Positions 45,629 through 46,547 of a stretch of DNA of 46,547 nucleotides are shown one piece after another. Source of the DNA: Ideonella sp. Lineage in GTDB: Bacteria > Pseudomonadota > Gammaproteobacteria > Burkholderiales > Burkholderiaceae_C. The DNA lies in contig NZ_JADJDO010000017.1 of the NCBI RefSeq assembly GCF_016702655.1, positions 1 to 46,547 on the forward strand, written 5' to 3'. Under the pieces are notes generated by a model, which was given only the letters and a program-made list of their open reading frames with translations, did not search any database and was not told the origin of the DNA. Made by a program: the position numbers and the translations under genes. The stretch's first letter is position 1. Each line of letters opens with the position of its first letter.

Positions 45629-45872
45629 ATGAAGATCGAAGTAGGGGGCCTACGAGGCCAAGACGAAACTGCCGGAATTGCTGCGCGGCGTGCAGTCCGG
45701 CAAGCGGTACACGATCACCCATCGCGGGGAAGCGATTGCCGATCTGGTTCCCGCCAAGGGAGCGGGCCGGCACGACGCGGCCCAGGCGGTCGAGGAAATG
45801 AAGCGCTTCATGGCCGAGAAGCCGGTCAAGGGCGTGGATATCAAGGCCCTGATCGAGGAGGGTCGGTCGTGA
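45629..45872 (+). CDS. Phd/YefM-type antitoxin, one frameshift
   Basis: 80 residues after repair. MKIEVG then, past one extra G at 45643-45649, AYEAKTKLPELLRGVQSGKR, YTITHRGEAIADLVPAKG and a C-terminal tail rich in charged residues. Phd family proteins bind their operator and neutralise a toxin; here the toxin gene follows with overlapping stop and start (GTGA). Confidence 0.75.
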
Positions 45873-46294
45873 GCTTCGTGCTCGACAATTCCGTGGCCAT
45901 GCGCTGGTATTTCGGTGACGGCAGGCCGCAGGAACTGGCCTATGCCTCGCGTGTCCTGGAGGCCATGAAGAGCGACGAGGCGGTCGTGCCCGGAATCTGG
46001 AGCCTGGAAGTCGCCAACGTGCTGGCCCGGGCCGAGGCGAAGGAGCTTGGCACGGAAGCGCGCAGCGAGGCATTTGTCGGCATGCTGCAGCGGATGGATA
46101 TCGCAATCGATGGCGCAACATCCGCGCAGGCGCTGGGCAGCACGCTGCAGCTGGCGCGCCGGTTCAAGCTGTCGGCGTACGATGCGTCCTACCTCGATCT
46201 GGCTTTGCGCGAAGGCCTGCCGCTGGCAACGCTGGACGAAGACTTGATCAAGGCCGCCAAGCGCGCGGGCGTGAAGCGGTTCGATGTGAAATAA
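45869..46294 (+). CDS. VapC-like PIN-domain toxin
   Basis: 141 residues from a GTG start overlapping the antitoxin stop. The PIN acidic residues are visible: Asp in FVLDNSVAMRWYF, Glu in WSLEVANVLARAEAK, and Asp in KLSAYDASYLDLALR and LATLDEDLIKAAK. PIN toxins are ribonucleases. It sits in the same direction between padI and the next oxidoreductase gene. Confidence 0.85.
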   Translation: MSFVLDNSVAMRWYFGDGRPQELAYASRVLEAMKSDEAVVPGIWSLEVANVLARAEAKELGTEARSEAFVGMLQRMDIAIDGATSAQALGSTLQLARRFKLSAYDASYLDLALREGLPLATLDEDLIKAAKRAGVKRFDVK

Positions 46295-46366
46295 GCGGCG
46301 AGCAATCGCCTGTTCAACATTTAAAACGGAGCGGTCCCGGTACGCCGGGCCGCCGACAGAGAGACC

Positions 46367-46547
46367 ATGGAACGATCCTTCAAGGCGGAAGTCGCCAGGC
46401 TGCGGCTGGGCGCCGGCCAAACCTTCACCGGCGAGGGCATCCTCGCCGTCACCAAGGCGCTGCTGCAGTCCGGCGTCAGCTATGTCGGCGGTTACCAGGG
46501 CGCGCCGGTCTCGCACCTGATGGACGTGCTGGCCGATGCGCGCGAGC
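46367..46547 (+). CDS. Indolepyruvate ferredoxin oxidoreductase-like subunit, 5' part
   Basis: 60 residues before the window ends: ERSFKAEVARLRLGAGQTFT, GEGILAVTKALLQSGVSYVG and GYQGAPVSHLMDVLADARE. This is the pyrimidine-domain start of IorA-like proteins, the same family as the single-chain enzyme at 6895-10439. Such enzymes oxidise phenylpyruvate or indolepyruvate and could feed phenylacetyl-CoA into the pad genes. Confidence 0.75.
   Translation, partial: MERSFKAEVARLRLGAGQTFTGEGILAVTKALLQSGVSYVGGYQGAPVSHLMDVLADARE

Noticed and set aside
1..46547. CRISPR arrays, tRNA or rRNA genes, replication origin
   Set aside because: No regularly spaced repeats, no tRNA-like cloverleaf or CCA end noticed, and no rRNA sequence recognised.

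Overview
The window looks like a chromosomal segment of a denitrifying, aromatic-degrading betaproteobacterium of the Azoarcus/Aromatoleum/Thauera/Sulfuritalea kind. It is GC-rich and carries a recognisable anaerobic phenylacetate gene set (padBCD and padEFGHI), a 2-oxoacid:ferredoxin oxidoreductase, an aldehyde:ferredoxin oxidoreductase and three FNR-type promoter boxes. The taxon is inferred from gene content only.

Layout. (1) 1-5.8 kb: start of an aldehyde:ferredoxin oxidoreductase (minus strand) divergent from korA-korB-ferredoxin, then an FMN 2-hydroxyacid dehydrogenase. (2) 5.8-6.4 kb and 33.8-34.2 kb: two directly repeated copies of the 5' part of an NDP-forming acyl-CoA synthetase gene, bracketing about 27 kb of accessory DNA. 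(3) 6.4-33.8 kb, the island. A minus-strand run reads CoA ligase, TetR regulator, four QueG/reductive-dehalogenase-like Fe-S proteins, a second CoA ligase, an IS30 element, an Nfn-like fused flavoprotein and an indolepyruvate-type ferredoxin oxidoreductase. Divergent from it are a 7Fe-type ferredoxin, a TRAP transporter (dctPQM) and a third CoA ligase. After an IS407-type element sitting in a broken fourth ligase comes a full RdhA-like protein, then an ISAs1 remnant. (4) 33.9-45.6 kb: the acyl-CoA synthetase 3' part, an FlK-like thioesterase, padBCD and padEFGHI, which turn phenylacetyl-CoA into phenylglyoxylate and then benzoyl-CoA. (5) 45.6-46.5 kb: a Phd/VapC-like toxin-antitoxin pair and the start of an indolepyruvate oxidoreductase gene.

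How the island may work (inference). TRAP uptake of an organic acid, CoA activation by the ligases, supply of low-potential electrons through the IOR, the Nfn-like protein and ferredoxin, and reductive chemistry by five corrinoid-type Fe-S proteins. A near-identical 20-bp operator lies in front of both the ferredoxin and the distant RdhA-like gene, tying the two halves into one probable TetR regulon. This set is the best candidate here for an undescribed pathway.

Data caution. More than 20 single-base frameshifts interrupt otherwise well-conserved genes, most densely in padG. They often lie in short homopolymers and probably reflect consensus errors more than decay, but the sequence alone cannot decide.
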